From contig JAJZRK010000010.1 in NCBI GenBank assembly GCA_021802745.1, positions 1 through 27,005 of the forward strand: 27,005 bases of DNA, read 5' to 3'. The notes under the pieces were generated by a model. The model searched no databases, was not told where the DNA came from, and saw only the letters and a list, made by a program, of their open reading frames with translations. Position numbers and translations under genes: made by a program. The DNA comes from a bacterium (GTDB lineage: Bacteria > Gemmatimonadota > Gemmatimonadetes > Gemmatimonadales > Gemmatimonadaceae). Below, piece by piece: positions 7,232 to 16,933 of the stretch (its first letter is position 1; every line of letters starts with the position of its first letter).

Positions 7232-10200
7232 CTAAAACGCGTATCGCACCGACAACTGCATCCGGTAGTTCGACGTGATGCTCTGCGTATTGAACATCGT
7301 GTACGTCGGGCTGAACGTGAACTTCGGACGCGCCGCAACGCCGGCCGCGCCGACCATCGACCCGGCTTCCTTGGTCGAGTAGTTGAGCGGGCCCGTCAGC
7401 GCCGAGTTGTCGCCGGCCGAGTAGACCTTGCCCCAGTTCTTGTTGAGGAAGTTCGCCAGGTTGAAGATGTCGAGGCTCACCGTCACGTTGTTGAGCGCCG
7501 GCGCGTGGAGCCCGTTCGACAGCCCCAGCTTGCCCAGGCTCTGGCGGACCGTGAGGTTGACGAAGTTGCGGAACGGTTCGCGGCAGCTGTGGCGCTCCAT
7601 GATCCTGCCGCGCTGCTCGTTGAGGCACTTGTTGCCCGAGATGAACTTCTCGAACGCGTCGGCCTGCATCTGCGGCGTGCTGCTGCCGCTCTGCACGAAG
7701 ATGATCTCGTTCTGGTCGGTCACGTTCTTCGGGATGTACATCAGGTCGTTGCCGATGCCGTCGCCGTTCACGTCACCGAAGCTGGAGCCACCGATGAGAT
7801 AGTGGAACGGCATGCCCGACTCGCCGATGTAGATGAGCGACAGGTCCGTCCCGGTCTTCTGGAACGCATACGACCCGTTGGCGACGACGCGGTGCGGCTG
7901 CTCGAACATCGAGTGCGTCAGCTTCGTGGACTCCTGCGGCAGGTAGCCCGCCGAACGGCCGAAGCGGTACTGCGAGAAGGCGGTGGACGACCCGAGGCTC
8001 TGGATGTCATACGCCTGGGCGTAGGTGTAGAACACGGAGCCTTCCCAGTTGTTGCGCCAGCGGCGCTGCAGGCCGGCGGTGAGCTGGTAGCTGTAATCCT
8101 TGTTCTGGTTGGTGACGTCGAGCACCGTGTTGCGTCCCGCGTAGCGGAGGTTCGGCGTCAGCGGCGCGGTGCCGTACATCAGGCGGCCGTGCGGGTCGGT
8201 GCCGAGCGGCGCGCCGAGCGCGATGTTCTGGTAGAACAGGGTGTTGATGCCCTTGGTGTACATCGCCTCGAACGTCGCGACGATGCCGTCCATCAACTCG
8301 CGATCGTAGCCGATGTTCGCACGCAGGTTCTGCGGGAACTTGAGGTCCTTGCTGAGCAGGTCCACCTCGGCGGTGGCCGAGAGCGACGCTGTGCCTCCCG
8401 TCGCGCACGACTGCGGCGGGCTGCCAACGCCCGCAGCCGTCAGCGTCGGGGCGGCCGTATTGTTGCATGTGAGCAGGGCGACCCCTGACAGACCGGAGTT
8501 CTGGAACGAGTTCGACAGCCAGACGTAGGCCGGACGGCCGGCAAAGACGCCAACGCCGCCGCGCAACTGGTTCTTCTGGTCACCCGTCACGTCCCAATTG
8601 AAACCGACGCGCGGCGAGACCGTCATGTTGCCGGTCGGGATGTCGGCCGTGTTGCGGCCGAACTGCGTCACGATCGTCGGATTCGTCGGCGGCTTGTCGC
8701 CAAACGCCGGCGCGTCGACGCGAACGCCAGCCGTGACGGCCAGCCGCGGCGTCACGTTGAACTCGTCCTGCACATAGGCGCCGAACAGGCTCGCATTGAA
8801 GCGGACGGCGCCATCCGTCCCCGCGGGGAGCGGCACGCCGACGATGTACTGACTGGGCTTGCCGATCGCGAAGTCGTCGAGCGAGTTGAAGTTCCACACG
8901 CCGAAGATGGACTGCGCAAAGAGGTTGCGGACCTTGTACGTCGAGTAGGTCGCACCCACCGTGAAGCGGTGCGAGCCGACCGGGATCTGCAGGTTGTCGG
9001 TCAGCTCGAGGATGTCCTGGTCAAGTTCGTTGCCGTGGCTGAAGCGCTCGGCGCCCGACACGATGGTGAAGCCGGTCGTCGACCGCGCCTGGAACTGCGG
9101 CACGCCACCGGTCTCCGGCTTGCGGCGGTCGCGGATGGTGGTCAGGCCGGCGAAGATCTCGTTGTACCAGCCGTTGGAGAAGGCCGAACGCAGCTGCGCC
9201 ACGGTCGCGCCCTTGTCCGACTTGAACTGGTAGGCGTTGTTGAGCAACCGGAACGTCGTGCCGGTGAACGAGCGGCTGAAGACGTCGTCCTGCGCCTTGC
9301 CATAGTTGTGGCGCAGCACGAGCGACGAGTTGAACGGCAGCCCCTGGATGTCAAAGCGGACGAAGATGTTCGTCAGCGGGTTCTCGTTCATGCGCGGACC
9401 GCCGGTCGAGGTCGGCAGGCCGTACTGCGACGCGATCGCGTTGAAGCGGTCAATATCGGCCACGCTCGGCAGGTTCGTCGCCCCCGCCAAGCCGACGTAC
9501 GGTCCCGATGCCGGCGCCTTCTGCGACTGGAACTCCGGATTCAGGAAGAAGTGCACCTTATCCTTGAGGATCGGGCCGCCCAGCGAGAAGCCGGTCTGCG
9601 TCTGGCGGAAGTCGTTCAGGTACGGCTGCGAGCGGGTGATTTCCTGGTCGCGGAAATACCAGTACGCCGACCCCTTGAAGTCGTTGGTGCCGCTCTTGGT
9701 GACCGCGTTGATGAGGGCGCCGGCGAAGTTGCCGTAGCGCACGTCGTACGGGGAGAGGAGCACCTGGTATTGCTTCACCGACTCGAGGCCGATGGACTTG
9801 CCGCGCGCCTGGCCGCCGGGCTGGCCGGTGGAGCCGAGGCCGAAGAGGTCCGACTCGGTGGAGCCGTCAATCTGGATGCTGTTGTAGCGGTTGTTCACGC
9901 CGCCGCCGGAAAGGCCCGGGCCGGAGTTCGAGATCTGCGGCGTCAACGCCACAAAGTCCGTGAAGTTGCGGCCGAGGGACGGCAGGCGGATCAGCGCCGA
10001 GTCCGACACGGTGGACCCCGTGCCCGTCTTGGAGGAGGCGATGATCGGATCGATCTCCGTGCTGACCGTCACGGCCGCGAGCGTCGTGGCCGCCTGCGAG
10101 ATCTGCAGATCCACGCGGGCCACCTGCCCGATGGAGATGTTGATGTTGTTGCGCGTGACCGGAGTGAAGCCAATGCGGCGGACGGTCACGGAATATCCGT

Positions 10201-10438
10201 CGCCGATTTCGAGGCCGGGGACGCGATAGCGGCCGTCGGCGTTCGTCATCGCACCGCGGCTCAGGCCAGTGGTGACCTGGCGCACCTGCACCTGGGCGCC
10301 CTCAACGGGCGCCCCAGCGGCATCGGTCACGCGGCCGGCGACGGCGCCGGTCGTGACCTGGGCAAATGATGCGTTGGCCGCCAGGAACAGCAGCGCGGCC
10401 GCCGCACCGAGATAGGCCCTCAGACGAGAGAGGTTCAT
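7232..10438 (-). CDS. TonB-dependent receptor, Oar-like, with N-terminal carboxypeptidase-regulatory domain
   Basis: This 1068-aa outer-membrane receptor would import a large or scarce ligand using TonB-ExbBD energy; the ligand cannot be told from sequence. The ATG at 10438 is chosen because MNLSRLRAYLGAAAALLFLA leads to a signal peptide cut after SFA-26. Residues ~28-112 form a carboxypeptidase regulatory-like (Ig-fold) domain with GRVTDAAGAPVEGAQVQV and DGRYRVPGL. The plug follows (~120-240) with RLPSLGRNF, YNSIQIDGS and a V-R-Y-G-N-F-A-G-A-L-I-N-A-V-T-K-S-G-T-N motif typical of Oar-like receptors. The rest is barrel, including a Ca-loop-like DVNGDGIGND segment, and it ends in VRYAF with the C-terminal Phe expected of BAM substrates. 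The longer frame from 10558 is not preferred, as it would bury the signal peptide. It may form a transcription unit downstream of the APC permease, but a hairpin lies between them. Confidence 0.88.
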   Translation of the reverse strand: MNLSRLRAYLGAAAALLFLAANASFAQVTTGAVAGRVTDAAGAPVEGAQVQVRQVTTGLSRGAMTNADGRYRVPGLEIGDGYSVTVRRIGFTPVTRNNINISIGQVARVDLQISQAATTLAAVTVSTEIDPIIASSKTGTGSTVSDSALIRLPSLGRNFTDFVALTPQISNSGPGLSGGGVNNRYNSIQIDGSTESDLFGLGSTGQPGGQARGKSIGLESVKQYQVLLSPYDVRYGNFAGALINAVTKSGTNDFKGSAYWYFRDQEITRSQPYLNDFRQTQTGFSLGGPILKDKVHFFLNPEFQSQKAPASGPYVGLAGATNLPSVADIDRFNAIASQYGLPTSTGGPRMNENPLTNIFVRFDIQGLPFNSSLVLRHNYGKAQDDVFSRSFTGTTFRLLNNAYQFKSDKGATVAQLRSAFSNGWYNEIFAGLTTIRDRRKPETGGVPQFQARSTTGFTIVSGAERFSHGNELDQDILELTDNLQIPVGSHRFTVGATYSTYKVRNLFAQSIFGVWNFNSLDDFAIGKPSQYIVGVPLPAGTDGAVRFNASLFGAYVQDEFNVTPRLAVTAGVRVDAPAFGDKPPTNPTIVTQFGRNTADIPTGNMTVSPRVGFNWDVTGDQKNQLRGGVGVFAGRPAYVWLSNSFQNSGLSGVALLTCNNTAAPTLTAAGVGSPPQSCATGGTASLSATAEVDLLSKDLKFPQNLRANIGYDRELMDGIVATFEAMYTKGINTLFYQNIALGAPLGTDPHGRLMYGTAPLTPNLRYAGRNTVLDVTNQNKDYSYQLTAGLQRRWRNNWEGSVFYTYAQAYDIQSLGSSTAFSQYRFGRSAGYLPQESTKLTHSMFEQPHRVVANGSYAFQKTGTDLSLIYIGESGMPFHYLIGGSSFGDVNGDGIGNDLMYIPKNVTDQNEIIFVQSGSSTPQMQADAFEKFISGNKCLNEQRGRIMERHSCREPFRNFVNLTVRQSLGKLGLSNGLHAPALNNVTVSLDIFNLANFLNKNWGKVYSAGDNSALTGPLNYSTKEAGSMVGAAGVAARPKFTFSPTYTMFNTQSITSNYRMQLSVRYAF

Positions 10439-10513
10439 AAGCTGGAGGGGTCCTTGGAATTGGGGGTGAACATGCGCCCGACTCCCAACGGGAGCCAGGT
10501 TCAGCATTCGAGA

Positions 10514-10542
10514 AAGATGGCGCTCCCGGAGACATCGGTCAA
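10514..10542 (-). promoter_or_regulatory. Candidate promoter of the TonB-dependent receptor
   Basis: On the minus strand, TTGACC (10542-10537) is followed after 17 bp by CATCTT (10519-10514), about 75 bp upstream of the receptor ATG. The -35 is good and the -10 poor. A 10-bp perfect palindrome GTCACGTGAC lies just upstream at 10565-10574 and could be an operator. Confidence 0.25.
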
Positions 10543-10586
10543 CGCGGAATTGCGTCACTTTCTGGTCACGTGACGCGCGTGCGGAA

Positions 10587-10606
10587 ACGCGGGTAATTGA
10601 CCGCGT
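10587..10606 (-). terminator. Weak hairpin after the APC permease gene
   Basis: On the minus strand a 6-bp stem (10606-10601 with 10592-10587, loop of 8) is followed by TTT. It lies about 22 bp past the permease stop and ahead of the receptor promoter region. The stem is short, so this is tentative. Confidence 0.3.
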
Positions 10607-10628
10607 GCTCCGCCCGTCCGCACATCGG

Positions 10629-12002
10629 CTAGCGGCCTCGACGGCCGACCGTCAGATAGTAGACCGGTACGCCGGCCAACAGCACGCCGAACACCGAGGC
10701 CGTCATCCAGCGGCTCTCCGGGTTCACGAACCCATTGACGAGCAGGTAGACCACCGAAACGACAAACAGGATGGGCACCACGGGATAGCCCGGCACGCGA
10801 AACGACGGGGCATAGCCAGGCCGCTTGCGCAGACGGAAGATCGCTGCCACCGCGAGCGCATAGAACGGGAGAAAGGCGGTCACGAACGCGTCGGCAAGCT
10901 GCTCGAACGAGCGCAGCAGCACGAAGACCGCACCCAGCCCCGCCGTCAGCGTGATGGCCACCCACGGCGTGCCGAAACGCGGATGCACCTTCGCGACCGA
11001 GGGGAAGAAGAGCTTGTCGTCCGCCATCGCGAAGAAGATGCGCGGCGTGGTGAACAGCGAGGCGTTCAGCGTGCCGAACGTGGACAGCATGACCGTCACC
11101 GCCACGAACACGACGCCTGCCGGCCCGATGAGCCGCTGGGCCACGTCGGCCGCCACCAGCTTCGACGTGCGGATTTCCTCGATCGGCATCACGGCCAGGT
11201 AGGCGACGTTGGCCAGCAGGTAGATGACGATGACGAGCAGGGTGCCGCCAATGAGCGCCCGCGGCAGGATGCGCCGGGGATCCTTGACCTCGCCCGCGGC
11301 ATAGCTCAGGTCGGCCCACCCGTCGAACGCCCACAGCGTCGAAACGAGCGCCAGCCCGAACGCGGTGGTCGTCACGCTCCCGGCGGGAATCGCCGGCGTG
11401 AAATGACCGCCGCTCTGCGGCAGCCCAATGGCAAAGGCGATCAGGACGATGAACAGGAGGCCGCCGTACTTCGCCACCACGGTGAGGTTGGTGACCGCCG
11501 CCCCGAGCCGAACTCCGAGCGCGTTGAAGGTGCCGGTCAGGAGAATGGCGGCGGCCGCCCCCAGCCGCACCTGCATCGCGTGCTCGGGCGCCACGGGATC
11601 AATGCCAAGCACCCGGTGGAAATACTCGGAGAAGGTGATGGCGATGGCGCCGAGCGACGCGGCGCGGATCATCACGAGCTGGCCCCATCCCAGCAGGAAG
11701 GCGGCGAGCCGCCCCCACCCGTCCCGCACAAACACATAGATGCCGCCCGTCTGCGGCAGCGCGCTCGCCACCTCGGCGAGCGTCAGCGCACCACAGAGGG
11801 CGAAGATCCCGCCCATCACCCAGACCGAGAGCATCGGGAGCGGCCCCGGCAGCTTGTCCGCGATGCCGGCCGGTGACCGGAAGATCCCGGAGCCGATGGT
11901 CGAGCCGATGACGACCGAAATGGCCGTCCACAGGCCGAGGCTGCGCTGGAGCGTTCGGGGCGGCGGCGCCGGCGAGGGAGCGGGGGGCGGGGGTGCGTGC
12001 AT
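10629..12002 (-). CDS. APC-superfamily amino acid permease (first of two)
   Basis: This 457-aa inner-membrane amino-acid transporter has about 12 TM segments. After a Pro-rich N-terminal tail comes SLGLWTAISVVIGSTIGSGIF, the unwound TM1 motif that binds the amino-acid backbone in APC transporters. Further family marks are ALTLAEVASALPQTGGIYVF (TM2-3), LWAFDGWADLSYAAGEVKDPRR (TM6 with the GEVKDP loop) and RFGTPWVAI after TM8. The ATG at 12002 directly precedes the Pro-rich tail; the frame continues upstream without family similarity. The pattern is closest to the LAT/SteT-like exchangers. Substrate is unknown. It is divergent from the small membrane protein at 12164 across about 160 bp in which I see no clear promoter. 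Confidence 0.85.
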   Translation of the reverse strand: MHAPPPPAPSPAPPPRTLQRSLGLWTAISVVIGSTIGSGIFRSPAGIADKLPGPLPMLSVWVMGGIFALCGALTLAEVASALPQTGGIYVFVRDGWGRLAAFLLGWGQLVMIRAASLGAIAITFSEYFHRVLGIDPVAPEHAMQVRLGAAAAILLTGTFNALGVRLGAAVTNLTVVAKYGGLLFIVLIAFAIGLPQSGGHFTPAIPAGSVTTTAFGLALVSTLWAFDGWADLSYAAGEVKDPRRILPRALIGGTLLVIVIYLLANVAYLAVMPIEEIRTSKLVAADVAQRLIGPAGVVFVAVTVMLSTFGTLNASLFTTPRIFFAMADDKLFFPSVAKVHPRFGTPWVAITLTAGLGAVFVLLRSFEQLADAFVTAFLPFYALAVAAIFRLRKRPGYAPSFRVPGYPVVPILFVVSVVYLLVNGFVNPESRWMTASVFGVLLAGVPVYYLTVGRRGR

Positions 12003-12163
12003 CGCGCTAGTGTAGCGACGGCACCGCGCGAGCGCCACAGGGCACGGCGCGCCCTTGGCCCTGACCGCGCCGTTGAATTGGCCGTCGGACGGGGCGAACT
12101 TTCCTCTCTGCGCCGCGCGCCGCACCGTGCCCGAGTTCCGTCCCCCGTTCCCTGCACCGCCCC

Positions 12164-12417
12164 GTGCCCTCTCCACTCACTCCGCTCTTCTGGCTCGCCG
12201 TCATCCTCGTGGCCGTCAGCCAGGTGATGATCCTGCGCTCGACCGTGCGCGCCATGCGGTCGGCCACCTCCGATCAGGCCCGGCGCGGGATCGAGTGGGC
12301 CTACGCCGTGGTGCCCGCCATCGCGCTTGTCGTGACGCTCGCCGCCACCTGGCAGGCGTCGCGCGACCACGCCGTGCGCCTCGACCTGGAAGCACGGGCC
12401 AGCCAGACGGTGGCGCC

Positions 12418-12421
<4 letters not shown>
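12164..12421 (+). CDS. Small two-TM membrane protein upstream of ctaB
   Basis: The 85-aa product starts at GTG (MPSPLTPLFWLAVILVAVSQ) with weak ribosome-binding context. TM1 spans about residues 8-24 and TM2 about 45-62 (EWAYAVVPAIALVVTLAATW). Its stop overlaps the ctaB GTG (GTGA), so the two are translationally coupled. The second helix, with E-W and V-P-A preceding a hydrophobic run, recalls TM2 of cytochrome oxidase subunit II, but there is no CuA domain. Relation to that subunit is speculation. The coupling argues for a role in haem-copper oxidase assembly. I do not recognise a named family. Confidence 0.65.
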
Positions 12422-13314
<893 letters not shown>

Positions 13315-13317
13315 GAC

Positions 13318-13449
13318 GATTGAGGATTGGGCATCCGGATTGGGACCTGGGATCGCGACTCCGGACCTCGACTCGCGATGGCACCGCGTGATCGCAAATC
13401 GCGATCCTGAATCGTGGTCCCGAGTCCCGATCCGGATTCCCAATCCTCA
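13318..13449. repeat. Nested inverted repeat (GATTGAGG family) between convergent ctaB and APC permease
   Basis: The outer arms are TGAGGATTGGGCATCCGGAT (13321-13340, with GAT before it) and its partner ending TCCCAATCCTCA at 13449. They pair over about 25 bp with few mismatches. An inner stem GGATCGCGA (13350-13358) pairs perfectly with TCGCGATCC (13399-13407). The element begins three bases after the ctaB stop, and its right arm includes the permease stop codon (13447-13449). It probably acts as a bidirectional 3' stem-loop, and it is one of four complete or partial members of this arm family here. Confidence 0.85.
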
Positions 13450-14763
13450 GTCGCGTCGTCTCGCGAGCATCCAGATACCCGCCCCCACGCCCAGCAATCC
13501 CGTGCCGAACAGCGACATCTTCAGTTCGCTGACATACGCGCTGACGATGCCAACCACTCCCGCCGCCACGAAGAAGGCAGGGAGCCACGGGTAGCCGAGC
13601 GCGCGATACGGACGCTCGGCATCGGGCCGCAGCGCCCGCAGCCGAAAGACCGACGCGGCGCCGAGGGCGAAGAAAATCCAGTCGGCGAAGACGACGCCGC
13701 CAAGCAAGGTGCCGATGCTCCCCCGCGTCGCGAGCAGGAGCGCGAGCGACCAGCCGCCGAGCATCACGAGGGCGACCCACGGCGAGCCGAACCGTGCATG
13801 CACGCGTCCGGCGGCATTCAGGACGGGGACGTCGGAGCCGAGGGCAAAGACGACGCGCGCGTTGGTGAGGAGCGCGACGTTCACGAAGCCGAGGATGGAG
13901 AGCATCGCCGCAACCGTGAAGGCGGTCGCGGCCGCGGCGCCGCCAAGCCGGGCGGCCGTGTCGGCGGCCGGGGCGGCACTGCCGGCGAGTCCGTCGCGGC
14001 CGAGCGCTCCGAGATAGGCGCCGGTGACGCCGAGGTAGACGGCGATGACGATGGCGATGCCGATGCCGAGCGCCCGGGGGATGTTGCGCGCCGGATCACG
14101 GATTTCTCCGGCGATCATGTTCATCTGCTGCCAGCCGCCGATGGTGAAGAGCACCGCAACGAAGGCGGAGGCGAAGCCGCGCGCGAGCGGCGGCGCCGCC
14201 GGGGCGGCGGCAACCGCCGCCGACGCGGCGCCGCCTGACCCGAACACGAGCACCAGGCCGCCGACGATCAACCCGGCGAGCGCGGCGATCTTGGCGATCG
14301 TCAGCACGTTCTGCACCGCCACGCCCGGCTTGATGCCAAGGATGTTGGTGGCGGTTAGCGCGACGATCGTGATGGCGGCCGCGCCAATCGGCCCGCCAAC
14401 CGCGCCGAGCGGGACAAAGCGGCTGAGGTAGCCGGCGAACCCCATGGCGACGGCGGCGATGGCGCCACTCGAGATGAGGCCGGCGTTCATCCAGGCCGAG
14501 AGGAAGGCGGGAAGCGGCCCGAACGCTTCGCGGATGTAGACGTAGGCGCCGCCCGCCTCGGGGAGCATGGCGCCGAGTTCGGCATAGGTGAGCGCGCCAG
14601 CGAGCGCCACAACGCCGCCCAGCGCCCAGACGAAGACCACCCACGACGCCGACGGCAGCGCCGCGGCGGTGGCTGCCGGCGTGAAGAAGATGCCCGAGCC
14701 GATGATCCCGCCGACCACGACGAGCGCCGCGGAGAAGAGGCCCAGCTCGCGTTTCAGTGCCAT
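13447..14763 (-). CDS. APC-superfamily amino acid permease (second)
   Basis: This 438-aa amino-acid transporter has about 12 TM segments. MALKRELGLFSAALVVVGGIIGSGIFFTP carries the APC TM1 motif G-G-I-I-G-S-G-I-F. Further marks are LTYAELGAMLPEAGGAYVYIREAFG, LFTIGGWQQMNMIAGEIRDPARNIPRAL and RFGSPWVAL. The frame is open to 14835, but the extra codons come from the inverted repeat at 14813 and have no family similarity, so the ATG at 14763 is preferred; no Shine-Dalgarno is visible. It shares domain order with the permease at 10629 but is clearly diverged, so it is not a recent duplicate. The Ala/Gly-rich loop near residues 200-225 is unusually low-complexity. Substrate is unknown. Confidence 0.85.
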   Translation of the reverse strand: MALKRELGLFSAALVVVGGIIGSGIFFTPAATAAALPSASWVVFVWALGGVVALAGALTYAELGAMLPEAGGAYVYIREAFGPLPAFLSAWMNAGLISSGAIAAVAMGFAGYLSRFVPLGAVGGPIGAAAITIVALTATNILGIKPGVAVQNVLTIAKIAALAGLIVGGLVLVFGSGGAASAAVAAAPAAPPLARGFASAFVAVLFTIGGWQQMNMIAGEIRDPARNIPRALGIGIAIVIAVYLGVTGAYLGALGRDGLAGSAAPAADTAARLGGAAAATAFTVAAMLSILGFVNVALLTNARVVFALGSDVPVLNAAGRVHARFGSPWVALVMLGGWSLALLLATRGSIGTLLGGVVFADWIFFALGAASVFRLRALRPDAERPYRALGYPWLPAFFVAAGVVGIVSAYVSELKMSLFGTGLLGVGAGIWMLARRRD

Positions 14764-14812
14764 GGGCGGGAAAGCTGGCACATCGGGCGGGGTTGCACCA
14801 CGCTGGACGTTT

Positions 14813-14964
14813 TCATCACGGAGACCGGAGGACACGGAGGTTCACGGAGGCTGTTACCATCTGGGTGACGACAGCGCGCCACGCGAGGATCTGCGTGGCG
14901 CGCGCCGTTCCCCCAAGAAGTGGAAGTCTCCGTGAACCTCCGTGCTCTCCGGTCTCCGTGATGA
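14813..14964. repeat. Near-perfect 37-bp inverted repeat (CACGGAG type) with an inner hairpin
   Basis: Arms 14813-14849 and 14928-14964 pair at 35 of 37 positions. Each arm is a run of degenerate CACGGAG units (TCACGGAG, ACCGGAGG, ACACGGAGG, TTCACGGAG). Inside, GCGCGCCACGC (14874-14884) pairs perfectly with GCGTGGCGCGC (14893-14903) over an 8-nt loop. The structure lies between two minus-strand genes, 24 bp past the M24 peptidase stop and 49 bp before the permease ATG. It would therefore form the end of one message and the leader of the next. Confidence 0.92.
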
Positions 14965-14988
14965 AGAAGGCCGGAGCGCCGCGCCGAG

Positions 14989-16167
14989 CTACACGATGAA
15001 CAGATCCACCTGCGGTTCCTTGGGCGTCACCACAAGTTCCTTGCCGAGCACGTACGCGTTCACCTCGGTGCGCATCCCGATCTCGCCGGCGATGTAGATG
15101 CCGGGCTCGATGGAGAAGCCGCTGCCGCTGAGCAGCACGCGCTCCTCGCGCGTTTCGAGGTTGTCGAGATGCGCGCCCGAGCCGTGCAGGCCGCTCGCGT
15201 CAATGCTGTGGCCGGTGCGGTGGGTGAAGTACTTGCCGTACCCCCGCGCGACGATCACCGCACGCGCCGCGTCATCGGCCTCGCCGCCGCGGACCGGCTT
15301 GCCGGTGGCCAGCTTCGTGCGCAGCAGGGTGATGGCCGCATCGCGTGCGTCGCGCACCGCGTTCCACACCTCCACCGCCTTGGCGCTCGGCTCGCCGATG
15401 CTCGCCATGTAGGTCTGGTCGGCCCACATCCCGTCCGGCGCCTTGGCCCAGAGGTCAATGAGGATGATGTCGCCGACCTTGAGGTGCCGCGGCGCGTCGG
15501 GCGACGGATCGTAGTGCGGAAGCGCCGCATTCTCGGTGGCCGACACGTTCGGACCATGGTCGGTCCAGAGCCCAAGGCGGTTGAACTCGCCGCGCATCCA
15601 CTCCGTGAGCTCCCATTCGGTGATCGGCGCGCCCGCGCGTGCGGCGGCGCCCGCCTTCCGGAAGGCCGCGTACGCGATCTCCTTCAGCTGCTCGGCGGCA
15701 ATGCCGTGCGTGCGCCGGTCGTTGTCGTTCCAGACGGCGAGGCAGCGCGTGACGAGATCGCCGGAGCATTCCACCGTCGCGCCCGCGGCGCGCACCATCT
15801 CGAGGATGCCGGCCGGCACGTAGTCCACGTACGGCACTGCGTCGCCCGGCGAGTACTCCATGACGATGCGCTTCCCCTTCACGCAGCGCGCCACCTCGGC
15901 CTCGAGCGCCTGCCAGGCGACGTACTGCCGGTTCTCCCAGGCGGCCGGCCAGTCATGCCACGGGTTCTGCTCGATGACGTGCGTGATGGCGACGGGCGTG
16001 CCCTGCGTGGGCACCCACACGAACCAGCGGCGCGACACGAAGCCCTTGATGCCGACAAGTCCACTGGCAATCGCGTTGATGCCGCGGAAGTCGTAGAGCA
16101 GCCAGCCATCAACCCGTGCGTCGCGCAGGGCGGACTGGAGCGTAGCAACGAACGTTGGATTGAGCAT
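14989..16167 (-). CDS. M24-family metallopeptidase (Xaa-Pro aminopeptidase/prolidase-like)
   Basis: This 392-aa protein has a creatinase-like N-terminal domain (residues ~1-160) and a pita-bread catalytic domain. All five metal ligands are present: D238 (in ILIDLWAK), D250 (in WADQTY), H320 (in HRTGHSID), E354 (in SIEPGIY) and E368 (in MRTEVN). It should be a two-metal cytoplasmic enzyme cutting X-Pro bonds; there is no signal peptide. The ATG at 16167 is set by an AAGGG 8-9 nt upstream and by lying 4 bp past the stop of the upstream gene, so the two form an operon. Longer frames overlap that gene and are rejected. Prolidase, aminopeptidase P and related activities cannot be separated by eye. 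Confidence 0.85.
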   Translation of the reverse strand: MLNPTFVATLQSALRDARVDGWLLYDFRGINAIASGLVGIKGFVSRRWFVWVPTQGTPVAITHVIEQNPWHDWPAAWENRQYVAWQALEAEVARCVKGKRIVMEYSPGDAVPYVDYVPAGILEMVRAAGATVECSGDLVTRCLAVWNDNDRRTHGIAAEQLKEIAYAAFRKAGAAARAGAPITEWELTEWMRGEFNRLGLWTDHGPNVSATENAALPHYDPSPDAPRHLKVGDIILIDLWAKAPDGMWADQTYMASIGEPSAKAVEVWNAVRDARDAAITLLRTKLATGKPVRGGEADDAARAVIVARGYGKYFTHRTGHSIDASGLHGSGAHLDNLETREERVLLSGSGFSIEPGIYIAGEIGMRTEVNAYVLGKELVVTPKEPQVDLFIV

Positions 16168-16171
16168 GCGT

Positions 16172-16801
16172 TCAGCCCTTGCCGCGGAGCGGACGCCACT
16201 CGGCGCGCCACTCGCAGCTGCCTTCGCCACGCGACGCGCAGCGGACATGGTCAACGGCGCCCACTCCGCCGACCATCAGTTGGATGAGCTCGCGGAGCGC
16301 CGATTCGTAATAGGCGCAGCCGCCGAGCTTGGGCGCGGCATCTCGGGTCACCGACCCGGACACGTCCAATATGATGCTGCCGCCCATGCGCCGGGCCGTG
16401 CCGTGCATGTACCGCCTCGCCACGCGGCGCACGTGCCGCAGGGCGAGGGGGCGCGTGAGCAGCGCGGGAAGCGTGCGCATCAGCTTGCGCGTGAGCGGCG
16501 AGATGGTGCCGTAGACCTGTCGTGCAAACTTGCGCCCCGCCTCGCGGAAGACCGCCTCGGCGTCGGGGCGGCGCCCGATCAGGCGGGCGATGCCCACCGC
16601 TTCCGCATAATCGGTGCGCTGCTTGCGGCGCACCGCCTCGGAGAAGCGCTTGATCTGCGCGAAGACGGTGTCGGACAGCCCGAAGCGCTTGTTGCGGAGT
16701 TCATGCACGAACTCCGCCTCGAGATCGTTGTCGGGGAGGTCCACGGTGCGGACCGCCTCGAGGAGGCTCAACGGAATGAGGGGATCGACAGGTCCGGGCA
16801 T
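16172..16801 (-). CDS. Unknown protein with a V4R-like C-terminal region
   Basis: This 209-aa soluble protein has no signal peptide or TM segment. The N-terminal half is helical and charged. The C-terminal part (about 120-205) contains GSIILDVSGSV, a C-x-Y-Y-E-S-A-L-R-E-L-I-Q-L helix, and a closing HVRCASRGEGSCEWRAEW. A Cys followed by G-x-x-x-C near the end, after such a helix, resembles V4R (4-vinyl reductase-type) small-molecule-binding domains and the DUF2378 proteins of myxobacteria. This is resemblance only. It is the first gene of a two-gene operon with the M24 peptidase and is divergent from the DUF92 gene. The role is unknown. Confidence 0.7.
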   Translation of the reverse strand: MPGPVDPLIPLSLLEAVRTVDLPDNDLEAEFVHELRNKRFGLSDTVFAQIKRFSEAVRRKQRTDYAEAVGIARLIGRRPDAEAVFREAGRKFARQVYGTISPLTRKLMRTLPALLTRPLALRHVRRVARRYMHGTARRMGGSIILDVSGSVTRDAAPKLGGCAYYESALRELIQLMVGGVGAVDHVRCASRGEGSCEWRAEWRPLRGKG

Positions 16802-16933
16802 CGGTGACGCAAGCTAACGCGTCGCTGTATGGCGGAACAAGCGACACACTGAGTACGTTCACCGCTTGCGCGCCGCCGTGGCGCCTTCGAATATCCGAAC
16901 GGCCTTCCTCCGGGTTTCCTGCCGCCCGTGTTC

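Noticed and set aside
14764..14835. 24-residue N-terminal extension of the second APC permease
   Set aside because: The codons come partly from the inverted repeat arm at 14813 and lack permease similarity. ATG 14763 sits directly before the TM1 region.
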